The notes below the pieces were generated by a model. That model did not search any database. It worked only from the letters and a program-made list of their open reading frames with translations, and was not told where the DNA came from. A stretch of 64,000 nucleotides of DNA from Telopea speciosissima (Eukaryota > Streptophyta > Magnoliopsida > Proteales > Proteaceae), in assembly GCF_018873765.1 (NCBI RefSeq), contig NC_057925.1, positions 9,683,568 to 9,747,567 of the forward strand. The letters run 5' to 3'. Position 1 is the first letter of the stretch. Every line of letters starts with the position of its first letter. Made by a program: the position numbers and the translations under genes. This document shows, piece by piece, positions 23,005-32,734 of the stretch.

Positions 23005-23100
23005 AGAACGTTCTCTGGGCTGCAGCACAGGCTGCGCCCAGGCACATGTGCCTACCACTCAGGGGGGCAGGGTGGTCATTGTGTCCACCCCCATGTGGGG
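23005..23100. mobile_element. Relic related to the MITE at 14709
   Basis: It shares GTTCTCTG, GCAGCACAGGCTGCGCCCA and the GGCACATG and ACCCCCATG motifs with the 14709 element. The matching right terminus is absent. It is not in the same place in copy 2, so it arrived after the duplication or was lost from copy 2. Confidence 0.4.
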
Positions 23101-23622
23101 ATAAAATCCAACAAAAATAATTATTTTCCAATCCCGGCACAAGAGGACCATGATTGATACTGGCTGTTGACAAGGGGTGGCACAAGAATATCTACTTCAC
23201 GAGATCCGGGTTCAACCAACCACTGCAGAACAGGGGAAAAACACAGAACCAACTTCAGACTCAAGGCCACAAGTAAAAAGTAAGGTTAAATTACAGAACC
23301 AATTTCTTCAAAACGAAAACAATGGCAAAAGCACAATACAATTTTTTTTTGGTAACTAGAGGAAAGAGAGTGCATTGGGCAAGCAATATATAGCTCTTAC
23401 TGAAAACTTTCCGGCGAAGAGAGTGAGAGGAGGCGTTGCAGAGAACCCTTAGATTCAAAGAACCGCAGTTGGGTTCCTCTTCTACGGCCGAACACAGTTC
23501 TACTCAAGTTTTCGTCTTAGATCGTTGCATTGGTTGCCCTCTCCGACAGATACTTCGGCGAAAATCCAAGAGTGATGGAGTGGTTCATATTAAGATCGAA
23601 AGGAGAGAGGAGAGAAAAGTGC

Positions 23623-23656
<34 letters not shown>

Positions 23657-23692
23657 GATGTTAGGGTTGAGAGGAGTGAAAAATAATGCATT

Positions 23693-23848
23693 ATCGTCTC
23701 CATTTATTTGCCCCTCCATTTCCTCCATTTCATCTAATAGGGGGGAGTGGATCCCACACGAGTAGTATGTTCGAGCAGGGGGTAGGATGGTCATTTTAGC
23801 CCCCCTTCCCTATGAGAGGAAATGGAGGGGCAGATAAATGGAGATGAT
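23693..23848. mobile_element. MITE in the tandem segment (copy 1)
   Basis: Left end ATCGTCTCCATTTATTTGCC and right end (reverse complement ATCATCTCCATTTATCTGCC) are inverted repeats that extend through CCTCCATTTCCTC. The copy 2 counterpart is 38103-38268. Confidence 0.7.
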
Positions 23849-24454
23849 GAAGATCCCAGTTTGAAGCTCTCATATACTAAAGGTCTATAACTTAGTTAGA
23901 ATTTTTTTTTTATTGAAGATAATCTTGTATAAAGTGGAAAGGTGAAAAATGATGCAATTAGCTAAACCAAAATAGCTTGGGGACCATGTATAATACTATA
24001 CATGTCCTTTTCTAACCCAAAAGCTCTTGGGTAGTAGCTCACAAGGTTCAGTTCATTTATCTAAGTTAGAAAAGTAACAAATTTTGTTTGTTTATTTACT
24101 TAAGTACTGTATGTATTGATTTTTTTCACTTATTCATTTGATTAGCTGATAATTGAGGCCATTGCATAAGTTGGCCTATATTTTGGTAGTCTATTTGTAC
24201 AGGTAAACTTTCATTGCTTTGGCTTCCCAGTTAAGATGTTCAATTATGTGATTATTGGCTCACTGCTTATGTGCTAACTTCTGATTTTATTTCTTCGCGC
24301 GATATTTTTGGAGATCACCTAGTGAAAGGTAGGAAGATTCTCATGAAATATTTTGTTATTGGTTTGTTTATCTAAGGGATAATCTATAGGTATATGTATA
24401 CACGATTCAGAAGCAAAGGCTTTTTTAAAAGATATGATATTTGTTTTTGCATTA

Positions 24455-24700
24455 GTGAAATTGATGTTTTGTGGATGTTAGGTATATTAGTGAAATGGAT
24501 CTTGTCGTCACTTCATACTTTGGAGTGTTTTTAGTGAAATTGATGTTTAGTGGATGTAATTTCTTAATTAGTACTTAAATGGATGTCATTTGATGTAGTT
24601 ATTAAATATCGAATTGGATGTTAGTAGATGCAAACAAGCGTAGTACTAAAATGGATGTCAGTGGATGTTGGGCATATTATTATTGAAATGGATGGATATA
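24455..24700. repeat. Degenerate minisatellite of AAATGGATGT-type units
   Basis: Units such as TTAGTGAAATTGATGTTTTG, GTGGATGTAATTTCTTA, TACTTAAATGGATGTCATTT and TACTAAAATGGATGTCAGTG follow each other with spacing of roughly 35-60 bp. The same run is present at 38873-39165, and its last unit at 17417. Confidence 0.6.
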
Positions 24701-25162
24701 TTATATGTTTATTCGATTCAATAGGTTATGGGATGAATGAAAAAAGTAATAGGATGTTTTCCAAGAAGTGGAGCCTGTTGGTACCATATTTGACCCCCTT
24801 GTGCTTTCTAGTGGGGTCATGATGGCCATTCGGCCTTTGAATTGCACCCAAAAAAAAAAGAAAAAAAGTAATAGGATTACATAAAGAAACAGCTTTTTTG
24901 TTTAAGTAAAAATGGCATTGATGCATTAATCTTCTACTTGGTGTTTTTTTTCTTGGTTTTGCTTTTTCTTCAATTCTAATTGCCAGGTGTTTAATGCATG
25001 TTTTAGAAGCCATTGTAAACGTTTGAGGTTTGAGACACCATCTGCTTTGTAAATTTAAGCTTGTTTTCTAGTAATTTTACCAGTCACTTCTATGAATCGG
25101 CATATAAAAATGATTCTTCTCCCAAGGAGTATATGAATTAGGGATAACTATTTACCCCCCCC

Positions 25163-25193
<31 letters not shown>

Positions 25194-25528
25194 AAAAAAG
25201 GAACAACTGATGTATAAAGTAAAAACTCCTAAGTCAGAATCACACGAAAAAGTGGGAATTAAGGAGGGTGACTTGCAAAATTGAAATACACAATCAAAGT
25301 CAATCTTGATTTAAGTCCGGCAAAGTGTTTGCTTTATTTCTTCATTGTAGTACAGTTGTAAATTAAATTATCTCACATTTCTAAAACTTTTGTTCCAAAA
25401 CTATAAAAAAAACAACAAATTTCCACAGTTTTGCAGGGTTCTTCACCTTCACCTCCCTTTGGATAGAATCTTGGTTCGAAAAAAACCAAATTTACAAAAT
25501 CGAGCGTCCTTTCGTTCTTTTGGATAAC

Positions 25529-25650
25529 CTAGTCATCATACTTTGGGATAGGATTAGGAGTCTCCTCAAAAGAAAGCTCCTTCACCTTTGAAACCCTTTT
25601 CTTGGCAGAACCATTTCAGATTGCATTGGCGGAGAAAGAACTACTTTGAA
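25529..25650 (-). pseudogene. Candidate C-terminal exon, copy 1 (frameshifted)
   Basis: The minus strand keeps KKRVSKVKELSFEETPNPIP followed by KYDD and a TAG stop, aligning with copy 0. An upstream in-frame TGA shows the frame is broken. The MULE-like element lies immediately upstream on this strand (higher coordinates). Confidence 0.4.
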
Positions 25651-25693
25651 ATTCACTACCTCATTTACTTGTGGGAGTAAGTAATGAATCAGG

Positions 25694-25896
25694 GTCATGC
25701 TGTAAGAACGGGCTCTTGCCCTGCCGAATAGCAAGAGTTGGGAGTTAGACTTTTCCATAAATGGCCTCGCTGAGAATGGTCGCTCCCTCTTTAATTAGTC
25801 TTTGTATCCATAAGTCGAGGCACTGTCATTCTGGCGAGCACCGGATAAGGCGGTACCACCCTTTGATAGGGCCTTTAGAGCCCATCTCACCACCCC
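25694..25896. other. Left flank of the Mutator-like element, origin unclear
   Basis: This sequence has no counterpart at the same point in copies 0 or 2. Its end (GATAGGGCCTTTAGAGCCCA) resembles 41602-41625. It ends with ATCTCACCACCCC, which is the presumed target duplication of the element that follows. Confidence 0.4.
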
Positions 25897-26435
25897 GGAT
25901 CCAGATCTTCAACGGCTTAGGCATAGCGGCGATCTTTCCGGTGCTGGAATATATCGTTGACACCTGTAAAGTGTGGCATCTAACGGTACATTTTAATTTT
26001 TTTTGAATTCTTGAGTTTAAATGGTTTTAGAAAAAAAAACCAAATCAACCCAAAACAAAACCGTTTTTTCCAACCGGACCACTCTAAAACCTAAACCAAA
26101 GTGAAACGATTTCACAGCTTTCTGCCCTTTTTCAAAATCAAAACGTAAAAACCTAAAACGTCTTCTTCCTGCTCCTTCGTTTCGACCCATCGTCCTCCTC
26201 ACCTCATCTGGTCTGCCGAAGGACGGCATCTGCTACCTCATCGTGACGGCACACCCTGCATTCGGTTGGCACCTCGCATTCGACTATTCAAAAACTCAGA
26301 TCTGTACGGAAAAATCCCTGTTCCATTTTAACGATTCTTGTTCTTCTTTTGTGGATTTTAGGTTTGAATCTTTATAGGTTTGAGTGGTGGAAATAGGATT
26401 CATTCTTGGAGTTCAAACTTCCATCTAATCTCCAC
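25897..26435 (+). repeat. Left terminal inverted repeat of the Mutator-like element
   Basis: It matches the reverse complement of 32203-32734 almost base for base, for example CGTTGACACCTGTAAAGTGT, AACCAAATCAACCCAAAACA, GTGACGGCACACCCTGCATT and GGTGGAAATAGGATTCATTC. Identity stops sharply after AATCTCCAC. The high similarity argues that the element is fairly young compared with the surrounding debris. Confidence 0.9.
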
Positions 26436-29191
26436 TTTCTCTTGTTGCTTGTGATTGGGATTTATTACTGAACGTCTTAAGAAAACACACAACAGGGGAG
26501 GGATAGTTTCCCTCTGCCTAGTCATTCAGCTCCGGTTGTACACTATTCATTGATGACCTATCGTTTTAATACTTTTCAAGGGTATTTTCACCCTTTATCA
26601 AGATGTTGTATTTTGCCATTGTTTTGTGTATAGTGATTGAGGAAGATGAATAGGAATCTGTGGCTATATAAGAAGGAACCACACTCATTACCCGCAATGA
26701 CAGTTTGTTCAGAGAAGGCATAGTCTGCATCCAGCAGGCAACTGTAAATTATTTTTTTAATGGCTAGCAGCAGACTGTAAACTACATAATAAAACCCAAT
26801 AAAATTGGAGACCGCTTAGCATCTCCCAAATAAGAAGACATGAAAAATAAAATTAGAGACCATAGCAGGCAAGTATTCTATCATATATATGTCAAATACC
26901 CAACAGACCACTAATACAACAAACACAAGTAGCCTTCATAGATAACACCAGAAGCCTGCTAAATTTGTTTTACATTAAAAAATGAAATATTAGGAATATG
27001 AAGAAGAGACAGATATTGAATGAAAACCAAAATTAATGTAATCCTAGATGGGGATAAAGCCAACTAGAACCAGAACCAGGATTTACTAGGGTTTAATGGA
27101 TTGGCTAGGGTGGAATTAGATAAATAGTGAAGTTAGGGTTTAGGGTTTGAGAAGGAGATTAATGTAGGGATCTAGGGTTTATAATGAGTATTATGGCTAG
27201 GGTCTTGGATCGAGTTTCCCAAACAGTGAGGGGGAGATTCGGTCCAAGTTTGGGCTGCTTCTAATGGTGGAATCAGGCTGGGCAGGTTTTAGGTTATGGA
27301 AGTGATGTTTGGAGATGGAGGGATATTAGGGTTTGCCTTAGAGGGTTAGGAACAAAAGGGTTTGGGGATGGGGATTTACTTACTGGTTATTGGATGGATC
27401 CTTGAACTGGTAGCAGATCTGGATAACTGAGCCATGAACCTTCAAACAATCAGCAGTAGCAAACTTGAACAAATCTGAATGCACACGAATGAGAAAGACA
27501 GTGAACTCGTGAAGGCTATCTCAGCCTCACCTTCACAGCCTATCTCAGGACAGTGGAATGCAACAAAGCAAATTTCTTATTCATTAAATCGTGGGGAGCT
27601 CAATGGAGCTCTTACATTATATAGCCTTCAAGGCTGGACATGAAATATAAATCCTAACTAGGACTAGGATTCAAAATAGGAATAGGAATGCCAACTAGGA
27701 CTAGGACTCAAAACTAGGACTTCTAAATCAGATTTGAACTAGGAATCCTAATTAGAATTACAACTCAATAAAGAATAAAACATAATAAAAACAAATAAAA
27801 CAAATACTAATCTAAATCCCCATGACTGCTGTTGGTGTAGGGAAGAATCCCTACACCTACCCGATGGCTAATTATGCTGGTGTAGGGAAGAATCCCTACA
27901 CCTACCCGATGGCTAATTATGCTGGTGTAGGGAAGAATCCCTACACCTGCGGCTGGTTTTAGACAGCCAGTTTACATAAAAAATGCACAAGACAATGCTT
28001 ACCCATTTTATCAAGAACAGGTTTCATGTCAGAATGTTGACCCTAGAGCATAATCCAAACCAGCAGTAAGAAGGTAGGGAATAATCAAACAAGGAACAAA
28101 ACTAATTCTGAAAATTCAAGCTTCTTCATAGCTGGAAATGACAAATAATATTAGCTTACTCCAAACATCAAAATTGCTGCCGGGGAGGTGCAACCAGATA
28201 CAGAGGCCACATAATCTTTAATGCCCATCACAAATTTGTCGATTAAGGAGACAGGAGGAGCCACCTAAGGTTGGCAAGATCTTAGTTCAGAATTGATGAC
28301 ATGGGCAGATATGCACTTTTAGAGGATCTATATTCAATCCTATGCCAATGTGCTTACCGTAAACTTGGTATAACAGAATCCACACCATAACATAGTGTGT
28401 TGCTTGATTCACAATGAAACAAAGTTACCAAGAGCAGCTATAGAAAAGACTAGAAGTTCAGAAGTTTCAAAATAGGAGTTACCATTGCCTAATATTCCCT
28501 TTAGGGGAAAAAAACAAACACTTCTTTGAAAAAAGACCAGTGTTGCAAGGGGGTATTAATTGTCATCATGAAACCAAAATATTCCACAATTAGAATTTCC
28601 AATTCAGCAATAATGGAACAATTAAAGGCTAGAAAAGAACCAATACTCCACGCATGCACTTGGCATCATTGATGCATCCCTGCTCTTCCCTGCAGGATTG
28701 GAAGGCTTTGGTTGTCATTATAACTATACATCATAGGGACAATCCTCACAATGTTAAGTGAGGCCCTTTTGAAGGAGGGTGAGAAATGGTTTTTTGAAAG
28801 GCATTCTCTATTGAGTTGCTTCCATGAATCTGAAATCATTCCAAAGACATGATCTTTTGGACTTTCAATTAAAGAACCGCCCTCTTGTTCCTTCATGTAA
28901 TTGAGGTATATAAGATCCATCGTGTCCTTGCTTCTCATTTAGGTTTTATATTAATATATAGTTACTACTACACTTGGATTTGGAAATATAGATCATTTAG
29001 GTTGCCTTTATATATAGATGTTAATTATATTGGCACTTCCCAAGTCTTCCCGTTTTCTTTGTAATATAAATTTTATTCATGAACTCAACTAGATTATCCT
29101 AGTTACTTCATTTGGCATATTGGTTGTTCGAGTTCATGATCATATATTTATTTACTCTTGTTACTCATGTGTATGAACTATTGTAGGTTGG
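26436..29191. other. Block interrupting the left arm of the foldback; possible LTR-element remains
   Basis: It has no equivalent in the right arm. On the minus strand it contains CTATATAATG (about 27615-27625), a possible TATA box, and at 27833-27948 a tandem hairpin repeat whose unit ends look like LTR termini (TGTAGGG / CCCTACA). GTTTAGGGTTTGAG and CTAGGGTTTATAA near 27135-27180 are telomere-like motifs but isolated. I could not define terminal repeats. A frame at 28666-28938 shows no domain. Confidence 0.4.
27833..27948. repeat. 45-bp tandem repeat of perfect hairpins
   Basis: Units begin at 27833, 27878 and 27923, an exact 45-bp period; the third unit is partial. Each begins TGGTGTAGGGAAGAATCCCT and contains GGTGTAGGGA-AGAA-TCCCTACACC, a 10-bp perfect inverted repeat with a 4-nt loop. 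The spacers (ACCCGATGGCTAATTATGC) are identical in both full units. Confidence 0.92.
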
Positions 29192-29340
29192 GTTTGACGA
29201 GGAGCCTCCTCTATGACGAAATCTACATCTCTCTTCCCTCCTCTGGATTGGCGAAGGTCAAAGGTATGTAAGTCTCTGTCTCACTCTCACAAACTTTTTA
29301 GTTTTGAGCTTCTCTGGTTTCTCTGTTATCTCTCTCTCAC
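29192..29340 (+). repeat. Inner inverted block (left): duplicated exon end and splice donor
   Basis: It matches the reverse complement of 31862-31998 through GAGGAGCCTCCTCT, GACGAAATCT, CATCTCTCTTCCCTCCTCTG and TTGGCGAAGGTC, then AAAG|GTATGTAAGTCT, a strong plant splice donor at 29263/29264. The right copy keeps the same donor (31927/31926). The splice signal suggests this is the first exon/intron boundary of a captured gene present once in each arm. Confidence 0.8.
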
Positions 29341-29591
29341 AAACTCGATCTGCCATGGGTTTATCGCCCAACACCACTAGTTTCTGCTTCTAGAAAGAGC
29401 TTTACATATTGATCTATTGCCAAATCAATCTATCTCTACATTACAAGGTCATTGTTTACATATATTGGAAAATCTTCTTGTAATCAAAGTTGATGAAAGT
29501 AATCGTAATTTTTTGCCCTTCTAGTATATTACATTTCTTAATTTTACATGGTCTTATATTTATTTACTCTTGTTGACCCGACCAAATAGGT

Positions 29592-29665
29592 GAGTCTTTA
29601 GCTCAAAAAGGAAGAGCACCTGGGTTTGTTCCCAGGAGATGATGGTTCGAACCCATCGGGACTCG
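29592..29665 (+). tRNA. tRNA-like sequence 1 (probable pseudogene or SINE head)
   Basis: It folds as a cloverleaf: acceptor GAGTCTT with GGGACTC (two G-U pairs), D stem GCTC/GAGC, T arm GATGG-TTCGAAC-CCATC with a perfect B box GGTTCGAACCC, and A box TAGCTCAAAAAGG. The anticodon arm is abnormal: CCTGGG-TTTGTT-CCCAGG gives a 6-nt loop (or 8 nt with a 5-bp stem), so no anticodon can be assigned. A T-run follows at about 29683-29696. It lies in the left arm of the foldback, downstream of the duplicated splice donor. Confidence 0.5.
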
Positions 29666-30191
29666 TAGAGTGTTATGTTTATTTTGTTTTTTTTCCCCTT
29701 ATCTGAACAGATTTGATTTCTACTTTAGAATTATATGTATTTCTTCCATTATTTGCTATCACAGTTGTTTTTGATAAACCTGGTTTTGTATGAGAAATGC
29801 ATTTCTCCTTTTCCAATTATATGCATCAGAAAACGTTTGGATTTTGATTAGTTTATTTTTATCGTTTCAAGTCGTTTATTTATTTATTTTTACTGCCATT
29901 TATCTGTAAAGTTATATAAGAAAAAGCAGTCCTTTCTACATCTGATGGTAGAAGCGTATGGGAGTATATTCTACCTAGGACAAGGAAAATCAGTTGAAGC
30001 TTATCTGATTTATTCTTGGTGAAGATCCAGATAGAGTAAATGATGATAATGACAATTGTTTTAAGAAGATAGGGGACTTAGAAGATGTTTCTGGTTTGCA
30101 TCCTTCTATGTATTTTTTTATTTCTTTCTCTGCTGATGTTTATACATTTAACTTTTGGAAGTAATTTTCAGTATCTTCTTTTATGTTTCAG

Positions 30192-30369
30192 GTTAGTTAG
30201 AATGTGGAAACTTATGCTTGAATGCCAACGGTATCAGTTCCAATCTATAATAGAGGCGAGAAATTTAGATGCCATTGTATCTAGCAGAAAGTTTAAAATT
30301 GCTAATCTTGAAGCTGTTTCCACACAAATGCTACTAATTGCTGTAGAGTTTGCTACACGACTCAATTAA
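30192..30369 (+). pseudogene. Captured exon resembling DUF632 (bZIP-like/NRG2-type) proteins
   Basis: After a good acceptor (TTATGTTTCAG at 30181-30191) the frame reads RMWKLMLECQRYQFQSIIEA followed by RNLDAIVSSRKFKIANLEA. This matches the DUF632 pattern in which MWK.MLECH..Q...I..A is followed by a variable stretch and A.LQLE. The expected TLQLE part is replaced by unrelated residues and a stop at 30367-30369, so it is a broken fragment. It sits in the unpaired centre of the foldback and has no DUF630 part or downstream exons that I recognise, as expected for a transposon-captured piece. Confidence 0.55.
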
Positions 30370-30828
30370 TTGGAAGAGAGTAAGTTGAGAGTTTTCCAAT
30401 TGATTGGTTAATTGTTGAAACCTTCTTGGTATTTTGGATTTCTTAGCTTAACCCCGGATTGATGCAGGATGACACTAATTTGATTTGCCCATTAGAAGGT
30501 ATCAATGGGCTGCATTCCAGTTCTTGGTGAAATGGCAACAAAACTTGCAGCCTAATCAGGATTTTCCTTAATTCATGGCAGTATGTGCCAGTGATAATGG
30601 ATTTTGAGTGACAGAAGTAAAAGGATATCTACACTAATGGCAAGCATTGAAGTTGACAGCAAGGAGCTAAAGCTTGCTAAGGCATTGCCATTCCAATCGA
30701 TGTATAGAAAGAATGCTCCCTCAAATAAGTCGGGCTTAGCTTCAATTGCCATAAAAAATGAGCCTGGTTTTTGCGTAAGGACAATTTATCAATTTTAGAT
30801 AAAAAGGTAGAGAGGAAAAATGTTTGTA

Positions 30829-30901
30829 TGAATCTTGATGGACTCGAACCATCATCGCCTAGGAACAAACCTAGGTGCTCTTCCGTTTGAGCTAAAGACT
30901 C
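30829..30901 (-). tRNA. tRNA-like sequence 2, inverted relative to sequence 1
   Basis: On the minus strand: acceptor GAGTCTT with AAGATTC, the same D stem, the T arm GATGG-TTCGAGT-CCATC, and anticodon arm CCTAGG-TTTGTT-CCTAGG with the same abnormal loop. Compared with sequence 1, the G-to-A change in the 5' anticodon stem is matched by C-to-T in the 3' side, and acceptor G-U pairs become A-U, so pairing is kept. Both copies are preceded by ATAGGTGAGTCTTTAGCTCA-type sequence. Function is unknown. Confidence 0.5.
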
Positions 30902-31584
30902 ACCTATCCACATAAACATGGATCTTAAGTTTTATTGAGCTGAAAATAAGGTATGGAGAATAAAAGAAGCATTATTGTTTGACCAATATGGGTTTTAAGC
31001 TCAAATATGTATGACAAAAGCAAATATTGTCCTCCAATATTAAGAAAGTTAGATTAGAGAATTTAAAGGCAGTCTCCTTTTGCATCAGCAAGTAAACTCC
31101 CCCCCTCTTTAGTGAATTCAAGTATATTCTCTATCACTTCAACACAAGGTTTTTTGTATTAGCATTCCCCTCCTAACAAAATTCTAAAGAAGGCATTGTA
31201 CTTGGCCAAAAAAATGAATGTTACAAATTACCACAGAATTGAATGCATTTAGTGGAACTCAGAAGGAGAAAAGATGACGAGAACCAAATTTAGCTGGTTC
31301 AGTCATGTTCCCAAAAAACAAAAATGCACTAGTTGATTCGGACATGTTCCCAAGCAGTTGGTATGATAGCTAAAGCAGGGATTTACAAGCAGCACTGCAA
31401 TAATTTCACATTGTACAGATCTTATTTTGCAAATGATAAACTAGCATATTGACCATATAAATACGTGCAACAGGTACCATCCTTCCAATAGAAATAATAC
31501 AACCATGTCTAATTAGCTCCAACACATTACAGAGGAAGCTAATTAGAAATTATCCATTGATTAAAATCGAATTAGCAATTGCTC

Positions 31585-32250
31585 TCACCCATCGTCTGCC
31601 TGGCTGGTCGATGCACAAATTGGATTTTTTTTGTGACTACAAATCCAAGAACGAAAGAACAGAAATCCCTCAAAGAGATGAAATCTATAATGAAATTCTA
31701 AGTGAGATTTTGTGCTACTAGCAAACCTTTTACAATCTCCATTTTGAACGCATGAGTTTACCTTTGAAAATTCCCCTGTAGAACCAACTAATAGAAGACT
31801 CCCTTTACTGAGATAGGTCACTTGTGTCATCTCTGTAGTTCTAGACGACATCTCCAAGGGTTGAACTGGGAACCAGAGAAGCTCAAAACTGAAAAGCTTG
31901 TGAAAGTGAGACAAAGACTTACATACCTTCGACCTTCGCCAAACCAGAGGAGGGAAGAGAGATGCAGATTTCGTCACAGAGGAGGCTCCTCGGTTTGGGT
32001 TCGCTGGGATGAAGGGGAATAGAGCAGTCGTGGGTGTCGTGGGTTTGAGACAGAAGAAGAGGAATCGTGGAGGGAAGAGAGATGCAGATTTCGTCACAGA
32101 GGAGGAAGACGATGGTTCGTTGTTTGGCGGAAAAGCTGGCTTCAAATCTTTTGTTTTAGTTATAGACAGGTCCGGCTTGGTAAACCCAGAGACAGTGGAG
32201 ATTAGATGGAAGTTTGAACTCCAAGAATGAATCCTATTTCCACCACTCAA
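31585..32250 (-). pseudogene. Open frame in the right arm, candidate captured or chimeric gene 5' end
   Basis: A frame of about 220 codons starts inside the TIR and reads towards the centre. It contains two copies of SVTKSASLFPP because 36 bp of DNA are duplicated (31955-31990 and 32065-32100). A strong donor (GAAG|GTATGTAAG) at 31927/31926 suggests the coding part ends there and the rest of the frame is intron. Ser/Pro-rich, no known domain. Position in the TIR would let an element promoter drive it; that is inference. Confidence 0.35.
31862..31998 (-). repeat. Inner inverted block (right)
   Basis: Reverse complement of 29192-29340, including the same exon sequence and splice donor. Between this block and the TIR the right arm retains about 190 bp that are missing from the left arm. 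Confidence 0.8.
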
Positions 32251-32734
32251 ACCTATAAAGATTCAAATCTAAAATCCACAAAAGAAGAACAAGAATCGTT
32301 AAAATGGAACAGGGATTTTTCCTTACAGATCTGAGTTTTTGAATAGTTGAATGCGAGGTGCCAATCGAATGCAGGGTGTGCCGTCACGATGAGGTAGAAG
32401 ATGCCGCCCTTCGGCAGACCAGATGAGGTGAGGAGGACGATGGGGTGGAAACGAAGGAGGAGGAAGAAGACGTTTTACGTTTTTACGTTTTGATTTTGAA
32501 AAAGGGGGGAAAGCTGTGAAATCGTTTTACTTTGGTTTAGGTTTTAGAATGGTCCGGTTGGAAAAAACGGTTTTGTTTTGGGTTGATTTGGTTTGTTTTT
32601 CTAAAACCATTTAAACTCAAGAATTCAAAAAAGTTTAAAATGTACCGTTAGATGCCACACTTTACAGGTGTCAACGATATATTCCAGCGCCAGAAAGATC
32701 GCTGTTATGCCTAAGCCATAGAAGATCTGGATCC
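32203..32734 (-). repeat. Right terminal inverted repeat of the Mutator-like element
   Basis: Mirror copy of 25897-26435. The few differences include AACAGCGATC for AGCGGCGATC near the tip and a missing base in an A-run; both arms keep CCGTCACGAT and CGTTTTACGTTTTTACGTTT-type sequence. Confidence 0.9.

Larger units (their letters stand above)
18291..25693. repeat. Tandem segment, copy 1 (about 7.4 kb)
   Basis: The order of landmarks is: CAAAAAACACAAAAACAC start block, an old plus-strand LINE RT fragment, an inserted minus-strand LINE, a SINE, a foldback MITE, a Lys/Glu-rich open segment (23436-23640), a second MITE, GATAATCTTGTATAAAGTGG, and the C-terminal exon block. The same order is seen in copy 2 from 32755. 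The same exon stop in copies 0 and 1 is 7419 bp apart, which gives the period. Short frames at 22516-22791 and 23436-23765 recur in copy 2 but differ in length and have no recognisable domain. Confidence 0.85.
25897..32734. mobile_element. Mutator-like foldback element with long TIRs and captured sequences
   Basis: The outermost 540 bp are near-perfect inverted copies: the left end begins GGATCCAGATCTTC and the right end is AAGATCTGGATCC, 25897-26435 against 32203-32734. The flanks ATCTCACCACCCC (25884-25896) and ATCTCACCCC (32735-32744) look like a 10-bp target duplication with a 3-bp indel on one side, as for Mutator. The interior holds a second inverted block (29192-29340 against 31862-31998), two inverted tRNA-like sequences, a DUF632-like exon and a 2.75-kb block that interrupts the left arm. 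No transposase is visible, so it is non-autonomous (Pack-MULE-like). It sits between tandem copies 1 and 2. Confidence 0.8.

Noticed and set aside
23436..23765. Gene encoding a 109-aa basic/acidic protein (also 37748-38266)
   Set aside because: Both copies are open but change length and C-terminus through an AG microsatellite and a MITE; more likely a non-coding or 5'-leader region of the tandem segment.
25862..25885. Similarity of GATAGGGCCTTTAGAGCCCA to 41602-41625
   Set aside because: Only about 22 bp are shared and flanks differ; it may be a LINE or LTR remnant but does not define an element.
27130..27180. Telomere-like TTTAGGG motifs
   Set aside because: Only two or three isolated copies; too few for an interstitial telomeric array.
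29592..29665. Functional tRNA gene
   Set aside because: The anticodon loop has 6 or 8 nt and no purine at position 37, so no anticodon can be assigned; kept only as tRNA-like.
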